Positions 22,216 to 32,278 are shown, counted from the stretch's first letter. The stretch: DNA of 64,000 nucleotides from Piscinibacterium candidicorallinum (GCF_047549485.1 NZ_CP180191.1:2728001-2792000); one strand, 5' to 3'. Numbers and translations are program-made. The notes: generated by a model from the sequence alone, not told the origin.

Positions 22216-24366
22216 TCAAGCGTGCTCGAAAATCTTGCGGTAGCGCAGATGCCCGCCCGACTCACGCCGTGTGTCGGTGATGAATCCAACCACGGTCCCA
22301 GTAAAGAGGCCGGTGGTCGCGCGCAGATCCGCCACGTCTTGATCAGACATCACCGGGAACCCGCCGCCCGAAGGGCCCTGCGCGTCGATGACGCGTTGCT
22401 CAAATCGGTTGAGGCTGTGCAGCGTCACTGACAGGGACAGGTTGCCAGCAGTCTCATAGTCCCCTCGCTCGATGGCGTCGTTCATCGATGCGAGATACAT
22501 GTCATACAGCTTCTTCTTGTTCGTGATCGACTTGATCCATTCCTCTTTCTCAAACTGCGAGGTCGGTCCGAGCATGTAAAAGCTCGCGTGCGAGTCGTGC
22601 ACATAGGCGTCAAAGAAAGCGTGCGCTGCTGCTGGCACCGTGGCATTCCCCCGAATCTCAGCGATGGCTGCCTTCTGCGCAGCGTTGGCCTTGGGCGGCC
22701 GGACGACAGGAACGACTGAAGGAATCGGCGACACCCTCAGCGTCCAACCCACAGAGGACTGCGTCGCACGCTCGGCCTCTGCCACATCACGCCGCCAGTC
22801 CAACTCCGAATCCCATAGATCTTGCTTGTCCTGGGCATTGGCACGCGAATAGCTCTGCAGACCGGCGAACGCTGACGTGGGCGAATTTCGCGCCCGCCAG
22901 CGCCAATACAGGTGGGTGTGTCTGGCCATTCGGCCGCCGGTCCCGCCATCTGCCGCAGTGACCGGGGCGCGTTCCACATCGCTCGTCCAGTCGCAATACG
23001 CCCGGAACGCGGCGTCGACCTCTGGCGCGATGTCGAAGTCAGCGCGGATATCGCCAGGCATCTCCTGCTTGACACGCAGCTGCACCCCTGCGTTGAGCGC
23101 CTCGTTGTACATGTCATTGAGCGGAATCTGCGACAGCAAGCTCTTGCGGCCGTTGACGCTCTTGCCCTGATCGCCTGGGCTGTAGCCTCCCCCGACGTCC
23201 GAGTGCGCACCCGGATAAACGTACTCCTTGCAACCGCTGCCGAAGCTGCCTCCGGCGCCTGCTGATGACAAGGGAAAGGCCTTGCGAATTTCATGGGCGG
23301 CGACATAGTGAACCGTGTTCGCCACGCCGCTGATCCCCAGGTTGCCGTCTGCCCAGTCCATCAGGCCGTCAGCCAGCGGTGCCGAATCCGCGATACCGAC
23401 GGAAGCCACCGTATCAAAGATGCCCAGGAATCGGATGCTGAGCGCTGCACCGGCAATCTGACCCTGCGAAGCAATCTGAAGCCACTTGCAGAACACTCGG
23501 GCCTTTGCAGCACCACGCGAAAAGCCGAACACTGAGACAGTGACCCTGGTGATGGCGGGCTTCCGGTTCTTCAGCTGTTCTGAGAGCTTCGCATCAAGCT
23601 GCTTGAAGATGCTCTTGAGCTTGTAGTCCCCAAGCCGCCAAAAAGTCGCCAGTCCCGACCAGACGCTTGTGGCGTACTTGGTCATCTCCTCGTCGTTGAG
23701 CAGGGGGGCCTTCGTGACGGACAGGCACACTGCGTTGTAGACCTGCAGGAGGGCGAAGTGGATGCGTGCTTCGCCGCCAGCTGCGAACGCTTTGCCACTG
23801 CTGCTCTCAGTCATTTCGCCAATCTGAGCAAACTTGGTGCCTACGCCCGGTATATAGAAGCCAAAGGTCACCTCGCGATCGTTCTTGTGCGCTTCGAACA
23901 GAGACACCACATTGGAATGCGAAGGAACGGCCGCGGACTTGTCCCGATCCATGTTGTTGTTCGTGCCGTCAAAGAACACACCGACCTCAATATCCCGACA
24001 GCAATTCAGGCCGCTTGTGCTGTTGGGGTCGACTCCGGCGGCGCGACGTGCAAGTTCGCGCGGCGTAGGCTCTCGATCAGCACGATTGAAGTTGCCGGGC
24101 TGAGATGGATTGGCCTGCTGGCCTTTGGGGTTATCCCACCAGTCGCCATTTGTTGCGGTTGGCAGGTACTTCAGGTCCGCGGACCACGTCATGGGCTTGC
24201 CGGGCCCGTTCAAGCCCGCGGGATCGGTCCAAGTCAGGATCTGACGGCCGTCCGGCTCGATGTAGCACTCACCGGTGAAATGCGTGGGAGACCTGAACCA
24301 ACGGCACCAGCGCCGCCGGGACTCGGGCTCAAAACGAAACTCGTACCACCCTGCTCGAAACGCCAT
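22216..24366 (-). CDS. T6SS phospholipase effector, Tle1-type (DUF2235)
   Basis: 716 residues. The DUF2235 alpha/beta-hydrolase part starts with GVFFDGTNNN, then the nucleophile elbow GFSRGAAKA, the acid in GIFDTVASVG and the catalytic histidine in PGAHSDVGGGY, so the Ser-Asp-His triad is intact. Tle1 enzymes hydrolyse membrane phospholipids of rival bacteria after T6SS delivery. The first ~110 residues are an extra N-terminal domain. The gene lies just after a DUF3304 gene, the usual immunity partner, and just before the PAAR gene. Confidence 0.9.
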   Translation of the reverse strand: MAFRAGWYEFRFEPESRRRWCRWFRSPTHFTGECYIEPDGRQILTWTDPAGLNGPGKPMTWSADLKYLPTATNGDWWDNPKGQQANPSQPGNFNRADREPTPRELARRAAGVDPNSTSGLNCCRDIEVGVFFDGTNNNMDRDKSAAVPSHSNVVSLFEAHKNDREVTFGFYIPGVGTKFAQIGEMTESSSGKAFAAGGEARIHFALLQVYNAVCLSVTKAPLLNDEEMTKYATSVWSGLATFWRLGDYKLKSIFKQLDAKLSEQLKNRKPAITRVTVSVFGFSRGAAKARVFCKWLQIASQGQIAGAALSIRFLGIFDTVASVGIADSAPLADGLMDWADGNLGISGVANTVHYVAAHEIRKAFPLSSAGAGGSFGSGCKEYVYPGAHSDVGGGYSPGDQGKSVNGRKSLLSQIPLNDMYNEALNAGVQLRVKQEMPGDIRADFDIAPEVDAAFRAYCDWTSDVERAPVTAADGGTGGRMARHTHLYWRWRARNSPTSAFAGLQSYSRANAQDKQDLWDSELDWRRDVAEAERATQSSVGWTLRVSPIPSVVPVVRPPKANAAQKAAIAEIRGNATVPAAAHAFFDAYVHDSHASFYMLGPTSQFEKEEWIKSITNKKKLYDMYLASMNDAIERGDYETAGNLSLSVTLHSLNRFEQRVIDAQGPSGGGFPVMSDQDVADLRATTGLFTGTVVGFITDTRRESGGHLRYRKIFEHA

Positions 24367-24412
24367 AGGTTTGAATCAGTGAGACTTCAGAAGGATCGGT
24401 GGGTGTACGTGC

Positions 24413-24910
24413 TCAAGGCTTCTGCACAGGGGCAGCCGCAGGCCGCGTTGGGCGGCCCGGTCCTGGATAGTCGGGGTGCCCAGGATCGACAGGCGCAATG
24501 ATCACGCGAATCTTTCTGTCCGCAAGGAAATGCACGTGAAGCGTCCCGGGGCGGTCGTACTTCTCGACCTGGACCTCCTGTTCGTGCCAGACAGGCTCTG
24601 CATCTTTTCCGACAGCGTTGGGGTCAGCGCTCGCCGTCGCCCAGCGAACCTTGACCTTGAAATCTGCAGTCCACTTCAGTGGATATTGAACGCAGCACAC
24701 GGACCCACTAGGCAGGTACGGGTAGACGTTGCTTCCCCACGCATCCCCGACGAAGAATCTCCGGATGAACTCGTGGGTATGGTTCCACCCGACAATCGTC
24801 GCGGTGCCCCCCTGCTTGCTCGATGCCATCGCAGCTCCTGGCGCGCAGTAAATGCTCAAGACGACCGCAGCACACGCCGCGAGCCATGTGGAAAAACGTA
24901 TGTTGCCCAT
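24413..24910 (-). CDS. DUF3304 periplasmic protein, probable Tle1 immunity
   Basis: 165 residues with an N-terminal signal sequence (hydrophobic run ending APGAAMAS). The mature part has GWNHTHEFIRRFFVGDAWGS and SVCCVQYPLKWTADFKVKVRW, matching the DUF3304 pattern of a double cysteine followed by a lysine-tryptophan motif. Proteins of this family accompany Tle1 lipases and are regarded as periplasmic immunity factors. Position between the adaptor and the lipase gene fits. Confidence 0.75.
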   Translation of the reverse strand: MGNIRFSTWLAACAAVVLSIYCAPGAAMASSKQGGTATIVGWNHTHEFIRRFFVGDAWGSNVYPYLPSGSVCCVQYPLKWTADFKVKVRWATASADPNAVGKDAEPVWHEQEVQVEKYDRPGTLHVHFLADRKIRVIIAPVDPGHPDYPGPGRPTRPAAAPVQKP

Positions 24911-24922
24911 GTGTTGCGCTCC

Positions 24923-25864
24923 TCAGGCCTTCGTCGATGCCAGGCGGTGCGCACCGCCTGTCAGTTCGAGATCTGCCCACGTGTATTCGGGCCAACCTTG
25001 CATGAGGTCGGTGAGGCTTGCGCCGTTTGCCACATGCATCCAAGTGTCATTCAACGACCGACTTCTGTCGAAGTCCTTCCCACAGGACAGGCTCAAGACG
25101 AGAAACTGGAGCCGGTCGCGCGCTGCCGTCACCTTGTACGTGCTTGCGCGCTCCAGATCGTCAGACAAGCGTGCATGAAATGCTGCTCGGTCATCCTTGG
25201 GTACGAGCTCCGGGGTATTCGACAGTAGGAGCGCGAACATGGCGTCAGCTTCCGCAGCTGCGATGAGCGCGTCGGTCTGAGCTTGGTCAAAGGAGATGCC
25301 AGTCTGCGTCATCACCGCAAGGTCCGGGGGAGGCGTTTCTGTCAGCGCGATGGCGCAGACCTGCCCACCCCGGGCGAAATAGCGCCACTCGGTCATGTGG
25401 CGTGCGAGCCTTGCGCGTTGTGACGGGCTCATCGAGTGCAACAAGTCGGGAAGTACGCGGGTGTCGGCAAATCGTGCGTACACCTTGACGTCATCTTCAA
25501 CGACCGCTTGTGCAAGCCAAGCGAAGTCGGCGCAGAGCGCCTGCGGGCTTGAGGCTGAACAGAACCAGCTCATGGCTGGTGCAAGCCGATCTATATCGCC
25601 CACTTCTTCGAGTAGGGCTTGCGTGGCATGCCGCACTGGTGGCAGCTGCAGCAAATGAGGCGCTCTGCTCCGGTATACCGACAGGCTGCTGTCGGCCAGT
25701 GTGTTGAACACCTCCGCACCGTAGCCCAAGGCAATGGCATGGACACGGTCGAAATCGACCAATGCAGTATCGACGAGCAACCAGCCTTGCAGGTCTGCTT
25801 GCGTTAGCCAAACCGATTGGTCGTTGAGCGTGTTGAGATCATGAGCGTTCATCGCGAAGTCCAA
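24923..25864 (-). CDS. DUF4123 T6SS adaptor (Tap/TEC)
   Basis: 313 residues. The N-terminal ~130 residues are a DUF4123 domain (LQGWLLVDTAL, LPPVRHATQALLEEVG, LAPAMSWFCSA), which loads a specific effector on its VgrG. The C-terminal half is less conserved and probably contacts the effector. It starts 15 bases after the vgrG stop. The first codon of the long frame is TTG with GAGG nine bases upstream; an ATG at 25852 is the alternative. Confidence 0.8.
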   Translation of the reverse strand: MDFAMNAHDLNTLNDQSVWLTQADLQGWLLVDTALVDFDRVHAIALGYGAEVFNTLADSSLSVYRSRAPHLLQLPPVRHATQALLEEVGDIDRLAPAMSWFCSASSPQALCADFAWLAQAVVEDDVKVYARFADTRVLPDLLHSMSPSQRARLARHMTEWRYFARGGQVCAIALTETPPPDLAVMTQTGISFDQAQTDALIAAAEADAMFALLLSNTPELVPKDDRAAFHARLSDDLERASTYKVTAARDRLQFLVLSLSCGKDFDRSRSLNDTWMHVANGASLTDLMQGWPEYTWADLELTGGAHRLASTKA

Positions 25865-25878
25865 GGCTGACTACCTCA

Positions 25879-28395
25879 TCAAGCCAATGCAGCGAACGGT
25901 GAGCCGGTCTTGGCCGCCTTCAGCATGCATTCAACGCAGACACTCTCGGGGAAAGTGGGTAGCTTCGGTGTCTTGCTAGCCCCACCCACGTACTTGAAGT
26001 TTGCGGCCTTCACCGTAAAGGTGCCAGGCATGCCCAGTTCGATGTTGCCGCCCTGGATCTTGATATAGGCCCCACCCGACTCCACCAGAGTGACGTGGTC
26101 CTTGGCCTCTACCAGCACATGCTTCTGGGATGCAGTCAGGTGGATGGACTGCTCGGCATTCACCACGGTGTCGCTGTGTTGGCTCTGTACGAGCACCTTG
26201 CCTTCATTGGCGATGGCGTGGATGCCGCCAGTCTGCGCAAAGACCCGCGCTCCGGTGCCTGCATGGATATGCGCCTGCTTCCCAGCGGTGAGCTGGATGT
26301 TCTTGAGGCCCACCGCAGACGCATGATCCCCAGCCATGAGGGTCAGGCTCTTGGGGGTTGTCGCTGCGATACCCGAGGGACTGTGCAGTGCAAGCTGATT
26401 GGCGCTGGGATCAGAGGCATCCCTTTCATTGTTCGCGCCCGTGCCCAGGCCCTTGATCTCCTTGGTCTGCTTTTCCTGGAGCTTGTAGTCATGGCCGTCT
26501 TCGGCCTTCTCGTCTTTGTTGGTCGATGCGAGATGCGTCTTGGCGTTGTCACCCAACTGTTTGACGATGGCCAACGCCTCTTCCATGCAGCGAATGAGCT
26601 CATGGCGATCTAGTGCCCCACCAATGGCGGCAGACCGTCCATCGGTCGTGATCAGCAAGCCTTTGGCAGCACGCAGTGCCCCCCACTCGTCCGTACGCAG
26701 CTCGAAGCCTTGTCCACGCGGCTCGGCAGCAGGCTTTTGGACCCCGCCAGCCTCCTCTGCGCTATCCGCGCGCGGATGCACCAGATACCCCAGGTTCAGC
26801 TGGGTGGCCCCTTCAGTACTGGCCAGCTGGGTACGGACCTGCCCCGTACTGTCGTCGAACAGCAGCTGGTTGTAGCCCCCGCCGCCCAGTTCCTTGGACT
26901 TGAAGCCCGCCAGGGCCTGATTGCCCGGCAGATTGCCTGCACCACTGAACGCGACGGGACGGTTCTCTCCGTTGTAGACACGGCCTGTGACCAGCGGCGC
27001 ATCCGGGTCGCCATCCACAAAGCTGACCGTGACCTCTTGCCCGACACGCGGCAGGAACTGCGCGCCCCAGCCTGCACCCGCCCAGGGCAGGCTCACACGC
27101 AGCCAGCAGGTATCGCTGCCATTGCGCTGGCCGTATCGATCCCAGTGAAACGCCACCTTTACTCGACCGTAGGCGTCGGTGTGGATTTCGCTTTGGCCAT
27201 TGCCCACCACGCGCGCAGACTGGATGCCGCCAATCTTCACTCGCTTGGTGATGCGGGCCGGACGGAACGGCAGCTTCTCGGGCTGCGCATGGAGCTCGCA
27301 CGCGAAGTACGCCCCGCCTGCTGCATTCACGAGCTCGGGGCACTGCGCCGCCAACTGCTCGGCACTGATGCCTTCGTAGTTGGCATAGACGGCCGTCACG
27401 CGGTGCTCAGTGATGAGGTAGCGACCGTTCATGGCGCCCTGCGCATGCTTTTGCAGGGTGAAACACCCACCGGCGTACACGCCGCGTGCGCTGGTCGTTC
27501 CCCGGAAGGTCTGTGTCACTGCACCGAGCGCTTCGAGTCCGACTTGCGCCTGATGCTGCGCATCGCTTTCCTCGCGGCTCTCCTTGTGGAATTGCCCGGG
27601 TGCTGCAAACACCTCCGTGTTTGGCGCGCCCAGGCTTGCTGCCTGTTCTTCGGCGACGCGCTGGTCGGTGCGGGCTTGGCCAGGCGTCAGCCAGGCGTAG
27701 TCACTGACCACAAGCCTGGCGCTGGCCACTTGGCGGGCCGCACGCCAGTCCGTGATGGACTGCTCATCCTCGCGGCGCCGGGCGACCTGGGTGTTGAAGG
27801 GGATGGCTTCGTAGCCGGGGCAGTCGATGTGTTTGGCGATCGAGTCGGTAAAGACGACTGTGTGACTGCCTGCATCATGCACAACGTGATAGGTGATGCC
27901 TTCCAGTTCACAAAGCCAGTTCACGAAGTCCAGATCGCTCTGGGCGTACTGGACGGTGTAGGGCCGCTTGGCGTAGGGATGGGTGAGTTTGAACTCGGTC
28001 TTGGCAATCGGGTGGTCGGCGAACACTGCCTGCAGAATCTCAGGCACCGTCTGGTCCTGGAAGATCTTGCAGTCGGTCGTCAGGCTCAGGAACCACAGCC
28101 AGGGCCGCAGCTCGACTTCGTATCGGACGTAGCGTCCGATCATGTCGAGCTGTCGGGCCGCGGCGACTATGCCATCGACCCGGCGTACAGACTCGTCGGC
28201 CAGGTTCAGTCGTACTTCACTGGTGAGGTGCTGACCGAGCAGCCCGTGCAGATCGACAGCTGCATCCAGGCTGAGGAATTGCAGGGTGCTCGCCTGCGTA
28301 CTGTTCAGGCGCTCGGCGTGTTCGAGGCGATGAAACAGCAGCGGCGACTTGGCGACGCCCGCAGGCGCGCGCAGCTGCGCGAACGGCTTACTCAT
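25879..28395 (-). CDS. vgrG: T6SS spike protein VgrG
   Basis: 838 residues. The N-terminal gp27/gp44-like part includes LDFVNWLCELEGITYHVVHD. The gp5 OB-fold follows (SLPWAGAGWGAQFLPRVGQE then VSFVDGDPDAPLVTGRVYN), and then a long DUF2345-type beta-helix with repeated HLTASQKHVLVEAKDHVTL-like turns. It forms the trimeric puncturing spike. It heads the minus-strand cassette vgrG, adaptor, immunity, lipase, PAAR. No T6SS sheath, baseplate or ClpV gene is present in the window, so it must use a chromosomal machine. Confidence 0.95.
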   Translation of the reverse strand: MSKPFAQLRAPAGVAKSPLLFHRLEHAERLNSTQASTLQFLSLDAAVDLHGLLGQHLTSEVRLNLADESVRRVDGIVAAARQLDMIGRYVRYEVELRPWLWFLSLTTDCKIFQDQTVPEILQAVFADHPIAKTEFKLTHPYAKRPYTVQYAQSDLDFVNWLCELEGITYHVVHDAGSHTVVFTDSIAKHIDCPGYEAIPFNTQVARRREDEQSITDWRAARQVASARLVVSDYAWLTPGQARTDQRVAEEQAASLGAPNTEVFAAPGQFHKESREESDAQHQAQVGLEALGAVTQTFRGTTSARGVYAGGCFTLQKHAQGAMNGRYLITEHRVTAVYANYEGISAEQLAAQCPELVNAAGGAYFACELHAQPEKLPFRPARITKRVKIGGIQSARVVGNGQSEIHTDAYGRVKVAFHWDRYGQRNGSDTCWLRVSLPWAGAGWGAQFLPRVGQEVTVSFVDGDPDAPLVTGRVYNGENRPVAFSGAGNLPGNQALAGFKSKELGGGGYNQLLFDDSTGQVRTQLASTEGATQLNLGYLVHPRADSAEEAGGVQKPAAEPRGQGFELRTDEWGALRAAKGLLITTDGRSAAIGGALDRHELIRCMEEALAIVKQLGDNAKTHLASTNKDEKAEDGHDYKLQEKQTKEIKGLGTGANNERDASDPSANQLALHSPSGIAATTPKSLTLMAGDHASAVGLKNIQLTAGKQAHIHAGTGARVFAQTGGIHAIANEGKVLVQSQHSDTVVNAEQSIHLTASQKHVLVEAKDHVTLVESGGAYIKIQGGNIELGMPGTFTVKAANFKYVGGASKTPKLPTFPESVCVECMLKAAKTGSPFAALA

Positions 28396-28708
28396 GGACT
28401 GATCCCCTGCCGGCGCTGCGACATCGGGGAGGAGAGGCGCAGGCTGGCTTGCTATGGATGCAAGTCTATGAAGTGCGTCGAGGGTTTGTCTCGACGGCGA
28501 ATCCCATGATCGGGGTACTCAGAGACACTTGTTTACGAAGTCGCACCTCAGACGCCCTGCCGTCTTGGCCGGCGACACCGAGAGGCACAAACACAACGTC
28601 TCAGCTAGTGCCGCTGAGTGCGCCGGCGCACAGGCCGCCATCGATCGGACTTGCGCAAGTCCTCATTTGTGATTCCATGAGGTTGCCCCCTTGACCGAGG
28701 ACCTCGCC
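28396..28708. other. Divergent intergenic region
   Basis: About 310 bases between vgrG (minus) and the next plus-strand gene. It must hold both promoters; I see no strong consensus hexamer pair or repeat that I would assign. Confidence 0.3.
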
Positions 28709-29803
28709 ATGTCGCAAGACCAGCCATCTGCCTACAAGCCGCTATCCGAATTGATCTCACGCTGCCGTTCACGTGGGCAAACACCCGCTGAGCATCAACG
28801 CCGACGCGGCCTCGTGCGCAGTCCCGAAGCACACTTCCCTCCCAGCCCGTTTCCGATTCACGGTGCTGCGCTGTCTCCCCATGTACTGGGGTACGTGCAG
28901 ATGTCGATGGAGACCGACCCACTGGGTGATGATCGAACTGATGGCGGTTTGCAGGTGATACTGCGGGGCGGTCGCGCTGCGGGCGAACCGCAGCTGCATC
29001 CGATTCACCAAACGCTTTCGGCGCAGGCTGGTGCGCCCACACACAGCGCTCAGACAAGGGCGCTGAACAAGTTCAGATCAATTCCGATTCGATTGATGGC
29101 TGACCAGCCTGACGCGAACTTCACCGCGCGGTATCAGCTCACCAGGCGTTGCGACGGACACATCCGATGCCGCGGCAACGGCCAGCTGGCGCGCCGGATG
29201 CTCGAGGACGGTACACAGACAAGCGTGCATTGCGCCGGACCGACGCTGTGCGAGCTTGCACAGCAGGACCCCGAGAACCCCTGCCGCTTGCAGAGCCGGC
29301 TCCGTCTGCAGATTCCTGGGCAAGGCGATGAGCTATCAGTGTTTGAGTTCTGGACCGGCAGCGTCACCAGCAGTCTGACCCTGATGTCTGATCTGCGACT
29401 ATTGCATGCGGCGATCGGGCATTTGCGCGGGGTGCCGCTGCGGCTCGAGGTGCAGGAGCGCTCCACGGACTCCCTGACACACGCTAGCAGCCACTACGTT
29501 CACCTCGTCCTGGACGGCATTCGCCTCGAGCAGGCCAGAGCCTATGCCAAGGCGTACGCGCGTGAACAGCGGCGTCAGGGTCTGGATTGGGCGGCGGTAG
29601 ACCAATGGATTGCCCACAACGACGAGATCGACCGGTTTCGCGTGGTTTCGCTCGGGGCGGGCCCAGTGTCGGCGCAGCGACTGCGGGCGCCTTTGCCCGC
29701 CTCATCCTCGACACCCGCTGAGCGCACCGCGAAGCCTGCTCTGGTGCCCATGCAGGACACCCTGCAGGTGCTCGCCCGTCACTGGGTGGTGCCGATCGCA
29801 TAG
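28709..29803 (+). CDS. Recombination-directionality-factor-like ICE/phage protein
   Basis: 364 residues. The core KFRSIPIRLMADQPDANFTARY, followed by a set of cysteines (RRCDGHIRC, HCAGPTLC, NPC) and LRLQIPGQGDELSVFEFWTG, matches a family common on ICEs and phages, often labelled hydrolase or metal-binding protein and resembling Gp3-like directionality factors. The pattern of Cys residues suggests a metal site. The first ~115 residues are variable. GAGG precedes the ATG at 28709. Role in element excision is inference from the family. Confidence 0.55.
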   Translation: MSQDQPSAYKPLSELISRCRSRGQTPAEHQRRRGLVRSPEAHFPPSPFPIHGAALSPHVLGYVQMSMETDPLGDDRTDGGLQVILRGGRAAGEPQLHPIHQTLSAQAGAPTHSAQTRALNKFRSIPIRLMADQPDANFTARYQLTRRCDGHIRCRGNGQLARRMLEDGTQTSVHCAGPTLCELAQQDPENPCRLQSRLRLQIPGQGDELSVFEFWTGSVTSSLTLMSDLRLLHAAIGHLRGVPLRLEVQERSTDSLTHASSHYVHLVLDGIRLEQARAYAKAYAREQRRQGLDWAAVDQWIAHNDEIDRFRVVSLGAGPVSAQRLRAPLPASSSTPAERTAKPALVPMQDTLQVLARHWVVPIA

Positions 29804-29886
29804 CCATGGCGCGCACTCGGGGGTGCCCGCCTCCGGGTGCCCAAAGCAGCTCTCCAGTCACCGCGCTCCCGGCGTCCCGGGGCCAC

Positions 29887-30135
29887 CTACATCAGCCCAT
29901 GCGCCTTGGCGAGCGCAACGCGCGCCTTCGCCACAAGGATCGGATCCTTGCGCTGCTCCTCGGTGAGTATCGGCTCCGGCATGGTGCTCTTCGGACCCAG
30001 GCCAAGGGTCTTGGCGCGATGGATGTCCTCGGCCATCGTGCGCGCAGAACGCCAGGCTTTCACACCAGGCGGAAGGAGTCGGCTGGCAACCGGGTCTTCG
30101 TGCAGCGCCACCAGGTCAAACAGCGGTTCTTTCAT
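29887..30135 (-). CDS. Hypothetical small protein downstream of AAA+ gene
   Basis: 82 residues, helical and charged (MKEPLFDLVALHEDPVAS ... RKDPILVAKARVALAKAHG). It begins 14 bases after the AAA+ stop with a GGGGG ribosome site, so it is the second gene of that operon. Function unknown. Confidence 0.5.
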   Translation of the reverse strand: MKEPLFDLVALHEDPVASRLLPPGVKAWRSARTMAEDIHRAKTLGLGPKSTMPEPILTEEQRKDPILVAKARVALAKAHGLM

Positions 30136-30148
30136 ATAACCCCCTGCT

Positions 30149-32278
30149 CTACCACGCCACGCGTTGCGCGGCCCGCTTGAGATCGTCGACGGTCAACACG
30201 TCGACCCGTCGCCCTTCATGCGCCACGTGGGCATTGACCGCAACCTGCACCAGCCGCTCCAGATCGGCTTGTGTCGCATCACGTCCAATCAGCGCCAGCA
30301 GGTCGTCACGTGAGCCCTCCAGGCGAATGCTCCATGCGCTCAGGACCTGGTCCAAGTGATTGAATGGGCACTGGCTCTGCGCCTGCACACGGATGAACTC
30401 GGTCATGCGACCCGGAGCAACCAGCTCCGCGGGCAGTTCGTGACCCGGCGAGACGCCCAGAACGACCATGACATCCTTGTAGCGCGCTCGGGTCTCATCC
30501 AGGATCGCAACCAGCGCCGGAACGAAGTGCGGCGCCTGCGCCATGGGCGTGGGATCCAGCAGGACATCGGCCGAGTCGATGAACACCATCGCAGGACGGC
30601 GGTCGCGCGCCTGGCGCCAGGCTTTCGTCAGGCGCTCCGCGCTGCCAAGCAGCTCAGCGGAGTTCACGCGTTCGACGACCCAGCCCGAGGTCGGCGCCAA
30701 GCGGGAAACGATCGCGCTTGCGCTTGCTGCGTTGGAACTGCTCAGGAGCAGGCCCGTAGGCAGCGCCGCACCGAGCCCCTCATAGGTCATCGGATCGCGC
30801 ATGATTCGACACAGTCCCTCAATCGCTGTACGGCTGTCCGTATCAAGACCCAAGGACTCGAAGGCTGCGGATGCACTGGGCTGCGCCCCCTGTCCCTGGA
30901 CGGTTCGCAGCGCGGCGAGCACATCGGAGACCGCCAATTCATGCGCCCCAAGGGGGCCCCAAGTTGCACCCAGCTCCTCCGCGACGGCCTGCACCCGCTT
31001 GACACTGAATCCGTCCCAGCGCGCCAATAACCGAGCCAGTAGGTCTGGATCAACACGCACCCGTGGCGCAGCCTGATGCAGCGCCTGAGTGAACAGTCCG
31101 ATTCGGGCATCAAGATCTGGCGGCGGCACCTCGATCTTGAAGTCGAATCGCCCCTCACGGATGGAAGCGGCGTCCAGCCGATCTAGGAAGTTGGTTGCTG
31201 CCATCAGGACGACGCCGTGTCGGCGCACCTCGACACACTGCGTCAGCAACAGATTCGTGACCCGAAGGGATTCCGTGTTGGATCCTGAGAAGCTCGCACG
31301 GTCCACCAGGAACGAGTCGACCTCATCAATGAAGAGCACGCACGGGGCGGAGTCCATCGCCTGCCTGAAGCAGGCGGTCAATGCCTCAGCCTCAGCGCCA
31401 ATCCAGCGTGAACTCACATCGGCATAGGTCACTGAGATCAGCGGAATTCCGAACTCTCCAGCCACCGCCTCGGCAAAGATGGTCTTGCCATTGCCAGGCT
31501 CGCCGTGCAGCAAGATGCCATTGCGCGGGGCATCTACGGCTGATGTGCCGGTCTGGTGCGCACCTTGGAGAACGCGCTGTACCGCGTCGCGTACCCGAGA
31601 CTTGGTCTCAGCCATACCGGCGATCTGGGCGAATGTCAGCCCCGCACGTCGCGCCGAGACCGGAGCAGGCATGGCGTCCGGTCCGTCTTCGCTGTCATGC
31701 GAACGCGCATCCGACCGGCTGTGGGCACCACGAGGGCTGTCCCCCCACCGCCGCTCCAGGTGCTCCAGAGTCGTTGCAAAGTCGGCTGGACAGGGGACAC
31801 AACGCGCAACACCAGCGCCCAGCGTGACGGCGACCGCCAGGTGCCCGACCCATGGAGCGACGTATTCCGACAAACGCTGAGCAAGAAGCGCAGCGGCGCA
31901 GATCGCCGCGAACCAGAGGATGTACGCGAGCACACCCCGTGCACTGCGAATGAGATGCAGATCTCGCGCGATCGACAGGAGATAGGCATCGCGCCAGAAC
32001 GAACCCGGCGCCTTGATCAGAACCCGCTCCAGCAGCGTATTGATGAGCAGAATGATGGGCGTCACGACATAGCCCAGCACAAGGACGCTGAGCAGCATGT
32101 GCTGAAGCGCTCCGGGCTGTTCCTGCAGATGTGCAGCGATCGCGTGAATCACGCTCAGCAGAACACCCAGCATCGTCAGTGTGTACATCCCAAGCATGAA
32201 TGCCCAGGAGACAGGCGCCCGCACACCGCGGAACAGAAATCGTTGCCACGGCGCAGGTCGATCTCGGCATGCACTCAT
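30149..32278 (-). CDS. Membrane-anchored tandem AAA+ ATPase
   Basis: 709 residues. Four hydrophobic segments lie in the first ~160 residues. The first AAA+ domain (~210-450) has Walker A GEPGNGKT (~259-266), Walker B CVLFIDEVD (~313-321), sensor ATNFLDRLD and REGRFDF. A second ATPase-like domain (~470-690) has lost a recognisable Walker A (GLLLSSSNAASAS) but keeps a Walker B-like AMVFIDSADVLLD. The layout recalls FtsH- and Cdc48-type unfoldases, but no zinc protease motif is present, so it may be a remodelling ATPase or work with a separate protease. Confidence 0.75.
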   Translation of the reverse strand: MSACRDRPAPWQRFLFRGVRAPVSWAFMLGMYTLTMLGVLLSVIHAIAAHLQEQPGALQHMLLSVLVLGYVVTPIILLINTLLERVLIKAPGSFWRDAYLLSIARDLHLIRSARGVLAYILWFAAICAAALLAQRLSEYVAPWVGHLAVAVTLGAGVARCVPCPADFATTLEHLERRWGDSPRGAHSRSDARSHDSEDGPDAMPAPVSARRAGLTFAQIAGMAETKSRVRDAVQRVLQGAHQTGTSAVDAPRNGILLHGEPGNGKTIFAEAVAGEFGIPLISVTYADVSSRWIGAEAEALTACFRQAMDSAPCVLFIDEVDSFLVDRASFSGSNTESLRVTNLLLTQCVEVRRHGVVLMAATNFLDRLDAASIREGRFDFKIEVPPPDLDARIGLFTQALHQAAPRVRVDPDLLARLLARWDGFSVKRVQAVAEELGATWGPLGAHELAVSDVLAALRTVQGQGAQPSASAAFESLGLDTDSRTAIEGLCRIMRDPMTYEGLGAALPTGLLLSSSNAASASAIVSRLAPTSGWVVERVNSAELLGSAERLTKAWRQARDRRPAMVFIDSADVLLDPTPMAQAPHFVPALVAILDETRARYKDVMVVLGVSPGHELPAELVAPGRMTEFIRVQAQSQCPFNHLDQVLSAWSIRLEGSRDDLLALIGRDATQADLERLVQVAVNAHVAHEGRRVDVLTVDDLKRAAQRVAW

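Noticed and set aside
26710..28509. Plus-strand frame of 599 codons
   Set aside because: Shadow of vgrG; no motif of its own.
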